From positions 3,155,501 to 3,219,500 of the forward strand of contig NZ_JQNB01000001.1 of NCBI RefSeq assembly GCF_000745005.1: a DNA stretch of 64,000 nucleotides. The letters are read 5' to 3'. Below the pieces are notes generated by a model. The model saw nothing but the letters and a program-made list of their open reading frames with translations. It was not told where the DNA came from and ran no database searches. The translations under genes and the position numbers were made by a program. Of the stretch, positions 45,720-55,157 are shown piece by piece. Position 1 is the stretch's first letter, and each line of letters starts with the position of its first letter. This DNA comes from Luteibacter sp. 9135. GTDB lineage: Bacteria; Pseudomonadota; Gammaproteobacteria; Xanthomonadales; Rhodanobacteraceae.

Positions 45720-47960
45720 TCAGTGTTGCTTGTTGTACGCCTTCCAGGCCTTGGCCAGGTTGGCGGCGTTGACCGAGCCCAGACCGGAGGCGAAGCTCCA
45801 GCCAGGCTGCGCGGGGTAGGCCTCCTTGTACTTCTTCGTGGTGATCGAGGTCAGTCCGTAGGGCCCCGTGTAGGCATAGCAGTTGTCGGCACCCGTGGAG
45901 CAGTTGGTCGAAATGCCGCCGCGGGTGATGTTGTGGAACACGCAACCGGCGGTGCCGGTGGCGCCCTTGTCGGCATCGCACGCGGCCAGCGTGGCGGGTG
46001 CCGCGCCGTCGGCGGTGCCGTACTCGTTTGCGGCCAGGGCATAGAGCGTGGTCGCCGCCACACCCTGCTTCCGGCGACCGGTGGACTGGTTCACCAGGGC
46101 CTGGATGGCCGCGAACATGGGCGATGCCAGCGACGTGCCACCGCTGCCGTCGGCTCCGTTGGGCAGTCCCGGCGCGCACAGCGCGCTGGAATCGCACGTC
46201 ACCGCGTAGGTGACATTACCGTAGCTGCCGGCGAACAGGGCCACGTCGGGTATGTCGCGTGCCCCGTCCTTCGTTGCGCCGTGCACCTTGGCCTGCCATG
46301 CCGGCTTCTCGTTGTACAACGCAGGCGCGCCACTGGAGCCTTCCGCCGTGAACGGCGTGTTGAAGCGGCCCAGTTTGGCGTACTGTGCCTGGCAAAATTT
46401 CACTGCGCTGGCATAGCCGTTGGCCTTGGCGGCCACGCCGTTGCCGCAGGACTCGTTCCACGGGATCTCGGGTACGTACGACAAGGCGCTGCCCAGCACG
46501 CTGTTCGGCTTGGCCGCGAAATACGTGGCCGTGGTCTTGTCCAGCACATCGGCCGTATCCGTGCCGCCCACCGCGGTAACGTACGGCGAGGTTGCCAGCG
46601 CATTGGCGCTGATGCCCAGCGTGATGAACGCCGAGCCGTTGTAGCCCGTGTTCACGCCGGAATCGCCGGTGGAAACGAACACCGAGATGCCTTCGGCAGC
46701 GGCCTGCTGCCACATGCCGTCCAGGGCGATCTTGGTGGCGACGTCCACATCCAGTTCGTCGAAGCCGTAGCTGGCACTGATGATGTCCGGTCGGTCGGCG
46801 CCGTTGATGAGGTTGTTGGCCGCGGTGTACACGCCGCCGAAGAAGTTGTTCGTGCCCGAGTCGTCGCAGGTGGCGACCTTCAGCGTGGCGCCCGGCGCCA
46901 TGGCGGTGACCCACTCGGCGTCGAGCAGCGTTTCACCGGACTCCTCTTCGAACCCGGCGCTCACGTTCGGATCGATGCAGTTGGTGCTGGACAGGCCCGC
47001 TGCCGGCGGATTGACCAGGGCATAGGTGCCGCCATATTTCGCCAGGTCGAACGCCTTGACGAAGTTGTCCCAGTCCTCCTTGGGCATGTCGGCATCCTCG
47101 ACCACCGCCACCGTGATGCCCTTGCCGGTGATGCCGGAGGCGATCAGCGGCGCGGTGCCGTACATGACGCTCATGTCGTACGGGGTGAGCAGCCGGATCT
47201 TGTCGCTGTAGGGAAACAGCTGCGGGCTGGCCTTGGCCGTCGCCACATCGGCGGAAGGACCCGTGGCGGGCTTGCGGATGAAGCCGGTGCCGGACGGATC
47301 GCGCGCGGCATGCACGAAGGGCGTGTGCTGCGCCTGGGGACGCAGGTCGGTCAGGCCGGCCACACCGGCCACGACGTCGCTCAAGGCCTTGGGAATCGTC
47401 ACGTCGCCGGCGTTGGCCAGGTGCTGCTTCGCGTCCACCGCATAGTATTTTTCCTGCACGCCGAAGGCGTTGCGCACCTGCCCGGAGGAACCCGAGAAGT
47501 CGATCTGCATGTGGCTGGGATAGACACCGTTGACGGTGAAGCCCTGGGCCGTGAGATAGGACACGGCGGCGGCGAGATCGGCATCGGTGACGCCGAAACT
47601 CTTGCCGAAGGCTTCCGGCGTCAGCCAGCGACCGAAGCGGGGCGAGGAAGGATCGTTCTGTTCGGCGATCACTTTCTTCAGTGCGGCTTCGCGTTTCGCG
47701 CTGCGCTTGAGCACGAGTTGCAGGTGGTTCATCGGCAGGTCGTCGGTCGCGACCGAGGTCGCGGCCACGGCGTCCACCAGCGGAATATGGCTTCCGGCGA
47801 TGGCTACACGTTGACGGGCATCCACCGTCTGCGTGATCCGTGGTGCCTCCGTGGTGTCGATATCGGCCACGGCGGAAGCGGCGGTTTGCGAGAATACGGC
47901 GGCGGGTGCTGAAAGCGCGCACAGGACTGCCGCGCACAGCAATGACTTGCGATACGTCAT
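45720..47960 (-). CDS. S53 family (sedolisin/kumamolisin) secreted peptidase
   Basis: Exported serine-carboxyl peptidase of 746 residues: signal peptide (SLLCAAVLCALSAPAAVFS), a pro-kumamolisin activation domain (about residues 75-230, with NDPSSPRFGRWLTPEAFGKSFG), and the catalytic domain. The catalytic Glu and Asp are in GETLLDAEW (ExxxD), the oxyanion Asp in VSTGDSG and the nucleophile Ser in GGTSLASP. Start ATG 47960 is supported by GGGAG eight bases upstream; the frame opens further left into non-coding sequence. The family is active at acid pH and removes its own propeptide. The upstream gap (47961-48189) holds an operator-like repeat. Confidence 0.92.
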   Translation of the reverse strand: MTYRKSLLCAAVLCALSAPAAVFSQTAASAVADIDTTEAPRITQTVDARQRVAIAGSHIPLVDAVAATSVATDDLPMNHLQLVLKRSAKREAALKKVIAEQNDPSSPRFGRWLTPEAFGKSFGVTDADLAAAVSYLTAQGFTVNGVYPSHMQIDFSGSSGQVRNAFGVQEKYYAVDAKQHLANAGDVTIPKALSDVVAGVAGLTDLRPQAQHTPFVHAARDPSGTGFIRKPATGPSADVATAKASPQLFPYSDKIRLLTPYDMSVMYGTAPLIASGITGKGITVAVVEDADMPKEDWDNFVKAFDLAKYGGTYALVNPPAAGLSSTNCIDPNVSAGFEEESGETLLDAEWVTAMAPGATLKVATCDDSGTNNFFGGVYTAANNLINGADRPDIISASYGFDELDVDVATKIALDGMWQQAAAEGISVFVSTGDSGVNTGYNGSAFITLGISANALATSPYVTAVGGTDTADVLDKTTATYFAAKPNSVLGSALSYVPEIPWNESCGNGVAAKANGYASAVKFCQAQYAKLGRFNTPFTAEGSSGAPALYNEKPAWQAKVHGATKDGARDIPDVALFAGSYGNVTYAVTCDSSALCAPGLPNGADGSGGTSLASPMFAAIQALVNQSTGRRKQGVAATTLYALAANEYGTADGAAPATLAACDADKGATGTAGCVFHNITRGGISTNCSTGADNCYAYTGPYGLTSITTKKYKEAYPAQPGWSFASGLGSVNAANLAKAWKAYNKQH

Positions 47961-48131
47961 GGATCGTCTCCCTCGATTTTTGTGGTTCCCCTGTTTGCCG
48001 TGCGCGAAAGCTTCGGCACCGCTTTCGCCGACGCGGACCGGCCGCGTCTTCCCGAGGCAAATGGTTGCCCGGGAATGAGCCGAGCGTATTCCCTTGTAAC
48101 GCGATTGAAAAGTGCGCTGGATCGCAAAAGA

Positions 48132-48157
48132 CGCACAGACGTCTATACGTCTATGCG
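48132..48157. promoter_or_regulatory. Inverted repeat upstream of S53 gene
   Basis: CGCACAGACG and CGTCTATGCG match as an inverted repeat in nine of ten positions around TCTATA. It lies about 170 bases upstream of the peptidase start. It shares GACGTCTAT with the centre of the inverted repeat at 38255-38286. No regulator is identified. Confidence 0.35.
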
Positions 48158-48189
48158 CTTTCTCATGCGTGAAAGATACAATGAAGCAA

Positions 48190-48233
48190 GTTATTGCGAT
48201 CCGGGCGTCGTTGTGCACCAGGATCGCAATAAC
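48190..48233 (-). terminator. Perfect 13-bp inverted repeat after chemoreceptor gene
   Basis: GTTATTGCGATCC (48190-48202) and GGATCGCAATAAC (48221-48233) pair exactly around an 18-base loop, starting 12 bases past the chemoreceptor stop on the minus strand and followed by TTGCTTC. Position suggests a terminator; the long loop and weak T run make it atypical. Confidence 0.45.
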
Positions 48234-48245
48234 CTGAGGCTCGGA

Positions 48246-49802
48246 TCAGGCCGCTTCGAGGCGGAACACGTCCACCGCGTTGCGCAGCAACTGTGCCTGT
48301 TCGGCCATGGATCGCGAGGCGGCCGTGCATTGCTCGACCAGCGCGGCATTCTGCTGGGTCACCTGGTCCATCTGCGTCACCGCGCGATTGACCTGCTCGA
48401 TACCCGAGGCCTGCTCCTGCGACGCCGCGGAGATGCCGGTCATCACGCCGGACACCTGGTACACCGCGGCGACCACGCCCTCGATCGTCGATCCCGCCTC
48501 GGCGACCATGGACGAACCCTCGGCGACCCGCTCCATCGACGCGTCGATCAGGCCGCGGATCTCCTTCGCGGCAGTAGCGCTGCGCTGTGCCAGCGAACGC
48601 ACCTCGCTGGCCACCACGGCGAAGCCACGGCCATGCTCGCCGGCACGGGCCGCTTCCACGGCGGCGTTCAGCGACAGGATGTTGGTCTGGAAGGCGAGCG
48701 AATCGATGACGCCGACGATGTCACCGACGCGGGCGGAGCTGGTCGATATGCCCGTCATCGTGTCGACCACGCGGGCCACGGCCTCGCCACCGCGCTTGGC
48801 CGTCGCCGAGGCGGTGCCGGCGAGGGTCGTACCCAGCATGGCGTTATCGGTGTTCTCGCGCACGGCGGCGGTCAGCTGCTCCATGCTTGCCGCGGTTTCC
48901 TCCAGCGACGCGGCCTGTTCCTCGGTGCGCTGGGAAAGGTCCGAATTGCCCTGCGAGATCTGTTCCGCGGCAATGGCGATGGAGTGGCTGGACTCCTTGA
49001 TGCCTGTAACGATGCCGCACAGGTGGTCGCGCATGGTGGCGATGGAATGCAGCAGGCTCGACGAATCGTCCGCCTTCAGGTCCACGCGCACGGTGAGGTC
49101 GCCATCGGCGATGCGGCGCACCACTTCCGCGGCGTAGACCGGCTCGCCGCCCAGGGCGCGATAAAGACGACGCCCCGTCCAGACGCCCACGCCCGTGCCG
49201 ATCAGCAGGCCACCCGCGGCGATGCCGAGCAGGGTGCGCCACAACAACGCGTAGCGCTCGCGCGAGCCCTGGTATTCGCTGGAGGCCACGTCGATCTGCA
49301 ACTTGCGCAGGTCGTCCAGGTGCGAAAGGGCGCGCGGCAGCAGTACATCGACCGAGCCGTGCAGCAGTTTGTCGGCACCGGCGGTGTCGCCGGCCTCCAG
49401 GGCCTTGCGGGTCGCGGCGAAGCCCTGGTTCTCCAGCGTCTCGTACGAGGTGTGGAAGGCTTCGGCCAGTTTCCGTTCGTCAGGCGTCCAGTACGTGGCC
49501 GCGTAGGTTTTCCACTGCGCCTCCAGCGTGCCGCGATGCGAAAGGCTGGCAGCCACCGCATCGCGGGCCGGGAACCGCGAGGGGTCCAGTGCGGCCCGTG
49601 ACAGCTGGGCCGCCTCGTCGCGCAGGCGATCGCTCACGATCGACAGCTGCTGGATGCAGACCGTGCGGTCCTCGTAGACGGTGCGCAGTGCCTCGCCCGT
49701 CGCCGAGAGGGCGTAAAGCCCGGACGCGCAGGTCGCCACCATCGCCAGGGCGAGTCCACCCGCGAGGATCGCCAATTGTGCCTTGACGCTTAACGTTGCC
49801 AT
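48246..49802 (-). CDS. Methyl-accepting chemotaxis protein (four-helix-bundle sensor)
   Basis: Chemoreceptor of 518 residues. A transmembrane helix (residues 9-31) is followed by a periplasmic helical domain of about 160 residues in the Tar/4HB style, a second helix (about 190-207), a HAMP segment, and a signalling domain with the highly conserved hairpin tip [34 protein letters not shown] (interrupted in relatives very little). Methylation-helix sequences [17 protein letters not shown] are present. It ends in VFRLEAA with no C-terminal adaptation pentapeptide. Start ATG 49802. The ligand is unknown; no che genes are in the window. Confidence 0.93.
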   Translation of the reverse strand: MATLSVKAQLAILAGGLALAMVATCASGLYALSATGEALRTVYEDRTVCIQQLSIVSDRLRDEAAQLSRAALDPSRFPARDAVAASLSHRGTLEAQWKTYAATYWTPDERKLAEAFHTSYETLENQGFAATRKALEAGDTAGADKLLHGSVDVLLPRALSHLDDLRKLQIDVASSEYQGSRERYALLWRTLLGIAAGGLLIGTGVGVWTGRRLYRALGGEPVYAAEVVRRIADGDLTVRVDLKADDSSSLLHSIATMRDHLCGIVTGIKESSHSIAIAAEQISQGNSDLSQRTEEQAASLEETAASMEQLTAAVRENTDNAMLGTTLAGTASATAKRGGEAVARVVDTMTGISTSSARVGDIVGVIDSLAFQTNILSLNAAVEAARAGEHGRGFAVVASEVRSLAQRSATAAKEIRGLIDASMERVAEGSSMVAEAGSTIEGVVAAVYQVSGVMTGISAASQEQASGIEQVNRAVTQMDQVTQQNAALVEQCTAASRSMAEQAQLLRNAVDVFRLEAA

Positions 49803-49875
49803 TTTTGCTCATCGGTAGTCGGTGCTTCCTCGTCAGCGGCCACGACGAGCCGAACTGGAGTAAAAATTTGGCAAA

Positions 49876-49904
49876 ATTGAGCTTTCAGAAACTTCTGTTC
49901 ATAT
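49876..49904 (+). promoter_or_regulatory. Candidate promoter for the sialidase-like gene
   Basis: In an AT-rich island, TTGAGC (a -35-like hexamer) is followed after about 17 bases by CATATA/TATATG. A small inverted repeat, CAGAA-AC-TTCTG (49886-49897), lies in the spacer. Weak prediction. Confidence 0.3.
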
Positions 49905-49964
49905 ATGAGCGTGTTTGGTGAGGATAAGGTGAGTGATCGCCCGGCGCTCCTGAAAGGTCATGCC

Positions 49965-51116
49965 ATGTTCGATTCGCTACCGCGCCGCCCCGTGGTCCGT
50001 AGCTACGCCGCCTTCGCTGCCGCCGCGTGCCTGGGCCTGGCACTGGTGACCCCCACGGTGGTGGCCGAGCCGGGCGACCCGTGCCACGCCATGGTGAGTC
50101 GCGACTTCGTCGCCGATCCCTCGCCGACGGCCGCCAGCCACGCCGGCACCCTCGTCGATACCCCGCACGGGCTGGTGGCGGCGTGGTTCGGTGGCAAGCA
50201 GGAGCGCGATCCCAGCGTGGGCATCTGGCTCGCACGACGCGACGCGAAGGGATGGACACCGCCGCGGGAGGTCGCCACCGGCGTCCAGGCGGACGGATCG
50301 CGGCTGCCCACCTGGAACCCGGTGCTGTTCCGGTCGCGCGCGGGTAGCCTGCTGCTGTTCTACAAGGTGGGCCCCGACCCGCAGCACTGGTGGGGCATGG
50401 TGATGACCTCGCGCGACGACGGCGCGCACTGGTCGGCCGCCCGCGCGCTGCCGCCGGGCATCCTGGGACCGATCAAGGACAAGCCGGTGCAACTGGCCGA
50501 TGGCGCTATCGTCAGTCCGTCCAGCACGGAGCAGGGCGACTGGCATATCCATATGGAACGTTCCGACGACGAAGGCCGCACCTGGCAGCGCGAGCCCGAC
50601 GTGGCCTCCGCAGGCATCGACGCGATCCAGCCCAGTCTGCTGGTACATGGCGACGGTACGTTGCAGGCGATCGGCCGCACGAAGCAGGGGCGCTTGTTCG
50701 ACACCCGCTCGCATGACGGTGGTCGACAGTGGTCGCCGCTGCGCCTGCTCGACATCGACAATCCCAACGCGGGGATCGACGCGGTGGCCCTGGCCGACGG
50801 GCGCTACCTGCTGGTCTACAACCCCACGCTGCCGGGCAAGGACTGGTGGGACGGTCGAGGAACCCTCGCTGTCGCCCTGAGTGCCGACGGGCACCACTGG
50901 AAGCGCGTCCTCACGCTGGAGGACCACCCCGGCAAGGAATACTCATACCCCGCGATCATCCAGTCGGCGGATGGCCGCGTGCATGTGCTTTACACGTGGG
51001 AGCGATCGCACATGCGCCACGTCGTGATCGACCCCACGCGGTTCACGCCCGATGCGTGCTCCGGCATAAATGTCCACGCCGAACAACGCCCCCCGAAAAC
51101 CAAGCAGGCGCAATAA
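49965..51116 (+). CDS. Sialidase-superfamily (BNR/Asp-box) exported protein
   Basis: A 383-residue protein with a hydrophobic signal segment (SYAAFAAAACLGLALVTPTVVA). The mature part is a six-bladed propeller of the sialidase fold with three clear Asp boxes (SRDDGAHW, SDDEGRTW, SHDGGRQW) and conserved family stretches WFGGKQERDPSVGIW and RLPTWNPVLF. Relatives include exo-sialidases and also unrelated exported glycan hydrolases or lyases, and the sialidase arginine triad is not assured here, so the substrate is open. ATG 49965 has AAAGG seven bases upstream; the frame opens earlier at 49905. It is followed by the TonB-dependent receptor. Confidence 0.82.
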   Translation: MFDSLPRRPVVRSYAAFAAAACLGLALVTPTVVAEPGDPCHAMVSRDFVADPSPTAASHAGTLVDTPHGLVAAWFGGKQERDPSVGIWLARRDAKGWTPPREVATGVQADGSRLPTWNPVLFRSRAGSLLLFYKVGPDPQHWWGMVMTSRDDGAHWSAARALPPGILGPIKDKPVQLADGAIVSPSSTEQGDWHIHMERSDDEGRTWQREPDVASAGIDAIQPSLLVHGDGTLQAIGRTKQGRLFDTRSHDGGRQWSPLRLLDIDNPNAGIDAVALADGRYLLVYNPTLPGKDWWDGRGTLAVALSADGHHWKRVLTLEDHPGKEYSYPAIIQSADGRVHVLYTWERSHMRHVVIDPTRFTPDACSGINVHAEQRPPKTKQAQ

Positions 51117-51151
51117 CTTGCGACTTTTACGTAACGCGCATGTAACCGTTG

Positions 51152-51165
51152 TGTAAACGTTTACG
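51152..51165. promoter_or_regulatory. LacI-family operator upstream of TonB-dependent receptor
   Basis: TGTAAACGTTTACG contains the perfect 12-base palindrome GTAAACGTTTAC with central CG, the classic form of LacI/GalR-family operators. It overlaps the spacer of a possible promoter (TTGTGT at 51149, TAGAAG about 17 bases on), about 115 bases before the receptor start. No LacI-type regulator gene is in the window. Confidence 0.6.
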
Positions 51166-51277
51166 CGATGTTAGAAGGTGAGGCGTCGGCCTTCACGGCG
51201 CCGGCAATCCCATTCACTTGCATCTCGTCCACGGGAGGGTCCCGTGCGCACGGTCATGCCGCTACAGGGGCCTTCCC

Positions 51278-54200
51278 ATGCCGACATCGCGTTTCTCGCG
51301 TCGCCTTCCGCTGCACGCGCTGTGCCTCGCTCTCGCCGCCGCCGGCATGCCGGTCGCCTTCGCGCAGTCGACCACGGGCAGCCTGTTCGGCGACGTGCCC
51401 GTCGCGGCCGGTACGACGGTACGCGTGGAAAACCAGAGCGGCGTGAGTCGCGACCTGCCGGTGGATGCGAGTGGGCGGTACAAGTCGCCGGCCCTGCCGA
51501 TCGGCACCTACAAGGTGACGCTGTTGCGAGACGGCAAGGTGCTGGACACGCGCGACAACGTGGCCGTGCGCGTCGGCAACGCGAGCGAGGTCTCGTTTTC
51601 CGCCGGGACAGCGCAGGCCGCCACGCTCGACGGCGTGCAGGTGTCCGCCAACGCGACACCCCCGATCGATGTCGCCAGCGTCGATTCGCGTACCGTGATC
51701 GACGCCCAGCAGCTGGCCAAGCTGCCCCTGGGCCGCACCGCCGAACAGATCGCCCAGCTGGCCCCCGGCGTGGTCCCCAACAGCGGCGGGTTCACCAGTG
51801 ACACCGGCAAGTCGCTGGTGAGCTTCGGCGGGTCGTCCGCCAACGCCAACGCGTACTACATCAACGGCTTCAACACGACGGACCCGCTGCAGGCCCTCGG
51901 CGGTATCACGCTGCCGTATGGCGCGATCGACCAGGAAGAGGTGTACACCGGCGGCTACAGCGCGCAGTACGGTCGCTCCGACGGCGGCGTGATCAACGCG
52001 GTGGGCAAGCGCGGTACCGACACCTGGCATTACGGGGTGCAGTTCCTCTGGGAGCCGCAGTTCGCCCGTGCCAAGGGCGCCAACAACTATTACGCCAGCG
52101 GCGTGCCGCAATCGGCCAAGGCCGGCAACCTGTATGCGTACAACCGTGACAACCGCAACGTGGACAGCACGGCATCCGTGTATGCCGGCGGACCGTTGAT
52201 CAAGGACAAGCTCTACGTCTTCGCTGCGGCCGAGGTGGAACGCCGCGACACGCAGACCGTGGCCAACGAGGAAGCCAGCAATTCGTTCGAGAAGTCGCGC
52301 AGCACCATGCCGCGCTGGTACACCAAGCTGGACTGGAACATCACCGACAGCAACATCCTCGAGCTGACCGGCGCCTCGGACAAGACCGAGAATCGCGGCA
52401 GCTACTACGACTACGACTACGTGGCCAAGCGACGCGGTGCCTTCGTCAACGATGCGGACCGGCAGAAGAACGGCGGCGACCTGTGGAGCGGCAAGTTCAC
52501 CAGCTATATCACCGACGCGCTGACGCTCACGGCCGAGTACGGCAAGATGCACACGCAGGCCTACCAGGCACCGGCCAACTACGACGGCAGCCTGACCTAC
52601 ATCGACGGCGACGTGAACCAGAACCCCGCGCTCAACGGTGGCGTGCCCATCGGCAACGCGCAGACCACCGATGGCCTGAGCGATCCCAAGCGCGGCAACT
52701 TCACGACCAACACCCGGCTCGACCTGGCCTATGCGATCGGCGACCACACGATCAGCGTGGGTATCGACAACCTGACCGCCAAGGCGGCCAACCAGGGCAG
52801 CGAGTCGTCCGGCCCGGGTTACACCTGGTCGTACAGCCAGTCGCTGCCCAACGTGCCGATCAACTCGGATCTGGGCGTGGGTGCCACGGGTGACTTCCCG
52901 AACGGCGCGGACGGCTATTTCGTCCAGAAGAACACCTACAGCCAGATCGCCACGGTGCGCTCGACGCAGCGCGCGCAGTACGTCGAGGACAAGTGGCAGG
53001 TGAACGATCGGCTGCTGCTGCAGCTGGGCCTGCGCAACGACCAGTTCACCAACTACGATTCCGCCAGCCAGGCCTACATCACCCAGACCAAGCCGCAATG
53101 GGCCCCACGCCTGGGCTTCAGCTGGGACGTGATGGGAGACGCCAGCTTCAAGGTGTACGGCAACGCAGGACGCTATTACCTCGGCCTGCCGCTGAACCCC
53201 GCGCTCAATTCCGCGGCGGCCACGACCAACACCGTGCAGTACTACACCTATGGCGGGATCGCCGCCGACGGCACGCCCACCGGCCTGACCCCGATGTCCG
53301 GGCCAGTCTCCGGCCTGAACCTCTACGGCCAGCAGCCCGACCCGAAGGTGACCACGGCCAAGGGGCTCACGGCGGAGAAGCAGGACGAATACATCCTCGG
53401 CTTCACCAAGACCGCGGGCCCCGAGTGGGTCTACGGCGCGAAGCTGATGTACCGCAACCTGCGCAACGCGATCGACGACTACTGCGACCGCAACGCCGTG
53501 CTGGCCAAGTCGGCGCAGCTGGGCCAAGACGCGTCCACCAGCAACAGCTGCTTCCTGATCAACCCCGGCCGGGCCAACACGTTCACGCTCGTGGACGCCA
53601 GCGGTAACTACGTCGAGGTGCCGATGAGCAATGCCGAACTCGGCTTCCCGAAGCTCAAGCGCCAGTACTACAGCCTGGAAACGCTGCTGGAGCATCCGTT
53701 CGACGGGCACTGGTACGCCAAGTTCGACTACGTGTTCTCGCGCAGCTACGGCAACACCGAGGGCCAGCTCCGTTCCGACGTCAGCCAGGCCAACGCATCC
53801 ACCAGCTACGACTGGGACGGCGCGTCGATCATGCAGTTCGCGAACGGGCCGCAGAACAACGACCACACGCACCAGATCAAGCTCTACGGCTACTACCAGA
53901 TCGATCCCGAGTGGCTGGTGTCGGCCAACCTGGCCGTCATCTCCGGCAGCCCCCGGCATTGCCTCGGTTTCTACGGCGCCGACGGCACCGATCCGTTGTC
54001 GTACGGCAGCCTCTACCACTTCTGCAACGGCGAGCCGTCGCGTCCGGGCAAGCAGGGCCACCTGCCGTGGACCCGCCAGCTGGACATCGGCGCGACCTAT
54101 AGCCCGGCTTTCGCGGACCACAAGCTGAGCTTCAGCGCGAACATCTTCAACCTGATGAACGAGCAGCGGCCGCTGCAGCTGTCGCCCTATAGCGAACTCA

Positions 54201-54289
54201 GCCCGCAGCTGACCAATCCGCTGTATCGCACGGTGACGATCCGCCAGCAGCCGCGTTACGCACGCCTCTCGGTCAGCTACGACTTCTGA
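51278..54289 (+). CDS. TonB-dependent receptor with carboxypeptidase-like N-domain
   Basis: Outer-membrane active transporter of 1003 residues. A signal peptide (LHALCLALAAAGMPVAFAQ) is followed by a carboxypeptidase-regulatory-like beta domain (about residues 28-105), a TonB-box-like TLDGVQVSA, a plug domain (RTAEQIAQLAPGVVPNSGG, GRSDGGVINAVGKRGT) and a long beta-barrel ending in SVSYDF with the terminal Phe needed for barrel assembly. ATG 51278 has GGGG seven bases upstream; the frame opens at 51218. The neighbouring glycosidase genes and the LacI-type operator suggest uptake of a carbohydrate (inference). Its last 17 bases overlap the convergent transporter gene. Confidence 0.92.
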   Translation: MPTSRFSRRLPLHALCLALAAAGMPVAFAQSTTGSLFGDVPVAAGTTVRVENQSGVSRDLPVDASGRYKSPALPIGTYKVTLLRDGKVLDTRDNVAVRVGNASEVSFSAGTAQAATLDGVQVSANATPPIDVASVDSRTVIDAQQLAKLPLGRTAEQIAQLAPGVVPNSGGFTSDTGKSLVSFGGSSANANAYYINGFNTTDPLQALGGITLPYGAIDQEEVYTGGYSAQYGRSDGGVINAVGKRGTDTWHYGVQFLWEPQFARAKGANNYYASGVPQSAKAGNLYAYNRDNRNVDSTASVYAGGPLIKDKLYVFAAAEVERRDTQTVANEEASNSFEKSRSTMPRWYTKLDWNITDSNILELTGASDKTENRGSYYDYDYVAKRRGAFVNDADRQKNGGDLWSGKFTSYITDALTLTAEYGKMHTQAYQAPANYDGSLTYIDGDVNQNPALNGGVPIGNAQTTDGLSDPKRGNFTTNTRLDLAYAIGDHTISVGIDNLTAKAANQGSESSGPGYTWSYSQSLPNVPINSDLGVGATGDFPNGADGYFVQKNTYSQIATVRSTQRAQYVEDKWQVNDRLLLQLGLRNDQFTNYDSASQAYITQTKPQWAPRLGFSWDVMGDASFKVYGNAGRYYLGLPLNPALNSAAATTNTVQYYTYGGIAADGTPTGLTPMSGPVSGLNLYGQQPDPKVTTAKGLTAEKQDEYILGFTKTAGPEWVYGAKLMYRNLRNAIDDYCDRNAVLAKSAQLGQDASTSNSCFLINPGRANTFTLVDASGNYVEVPMSNAELGFPKLKRQYYSLETLLEHPFDGHWYAKFDYVFSRSYGNTEGQLRSDVSQANASTSYDWDGASIMQFANGPQNNDHTHQIKLYGYYQIDPEWLVSANLAVISGSPRHCLGFYGADGTDPLSYGSLYHFCNGEPSRPGKQGHLPWTRQLDIGATYSPAFADHKLSFSANIFNLMNEQRPLQLSPYSELSPQLTNPLYRTVTIRQQPRYARLSVSYDF

Positions 54290-55157
54290 TCGTCACGCCA
54301 CTGACGGCCACCAGTCCGGCGACGATGAAGCCCATGCCCAGCCACTCGTTGGGCAGGGGCTTTTCGTCCAGCACCCACCATGCCATCAGCACGCTGAGCA
54401 CGGGGACCGCCAGCGACGACATGGACGCCAGCGCCGTGGGCAGGCGACGCACTGCCAGCAGCCAGAGTGTCCAGGCCAGGCTGGTAGCCAGGATGACCGA
54501 GTAGGCCAGCCCGGCGATGAACGCCGGGCTCCAGACCATGGTCCGTTGCGGGACGAGGAAGGCGACGACCGCCAGGGCCAAGGCGCCGAAGGTCATCTGC
54601 CATGCGGTGAAGGTGAGCGGATCGGGCTGGTGGCGCTGGAACATGCGCTTGCTGACCACCGTGCCAAGCGCCCAGCACATCCCGCCCAGCAGGGCCATGC
54701 CGGTGCTGAGCGGGTTGCCGAGGCCATGCCATGGCGCGATGACGAAGACGAGTCCCGCAGCGGCCAGCGCCATGCCGATCCAGTGCCGGCACTGCGGGCG
54801 CTCGCCCAACAGCAGCCACGCGAGCAACACGGCCCAGAACGGCATGGCGTAGGCCAGCAGCACCACGTGACCGGCGCCACCGGAGGTGAGGGCCCACTGG
54901 CCCAGTCCCTGGAACGCAGCGGTCTGGGCCAGCCCGGTGACGATCGTGCCGGCGAGCGGGGGCGGCGCCAGCGGCCGGCGCAGTACCAGCACGACGATGA
55001 ACAACAGCGCGGCGCCCAGCGCGTAGCGCAACGCAGAGAAATCGAACGGCCCGGCGTAGCGCATCGCCAGCTTCATCACGATCCAGCTGAACGCCCAGAT
55101 GACGACGGTGGCGCCCAGTGCGACGACCGGACCCGAGGACGGCTTGGTCTCGCTCAC
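54273..55157 (-). CDS. DMT/EamA-family transporter
   Basis: Integral membrane protein of 294 residues with ten hydrophobic helices arranged as two EamA repeats (first around VVIWAFSWIVMKLAMRY, second around LGGMCWALGTVVSKRM). The start GTG 55157 overlaps the stop of the GH27 gene as GTGA, so the two are translationally coupled. EamA proteins carry varied metabolites, often exporting amino acids or nucleotide sugars; no substrate can be read from the sequence, but coupling to an alpha-galactosidase fits a role in sugar or metabolite traffic. Confidence 0.9.
   Translation of the reverse strand: MSETKPSSGPVVALGATVVIWAFSWIVMKLAMRYAGPFDFSALRYALGAALLFIVVLVLRRPLAPPPLAGTIVTGLAQTAAFQGLGQWALTSGGAGHVVLLAYAMPFWAVLLAWLLLGERPQCRHWIGMALAAAGLVFVIAPWHGLGNPLSTGMALLGGMCWALGTVVSKRMFQRHQPDPLTFTAWQMTFGALALAVVAFLVPQRTMVWSPAFIAGLAYSVILATSLAWTLWLLAVRRLPTALASMSSLAVPVLSVLMAWWVLDEKPLPNEWLGMGFIVAGLVAVSGVTIRSRS

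Noticed and set aside
45723..47912. Plus-strand open frame of 729 codons opposite the S53 peptidase
   Set aside because: Antisense shadow; the minus strand has signal peptide, propeptide and full catalytic motifs.
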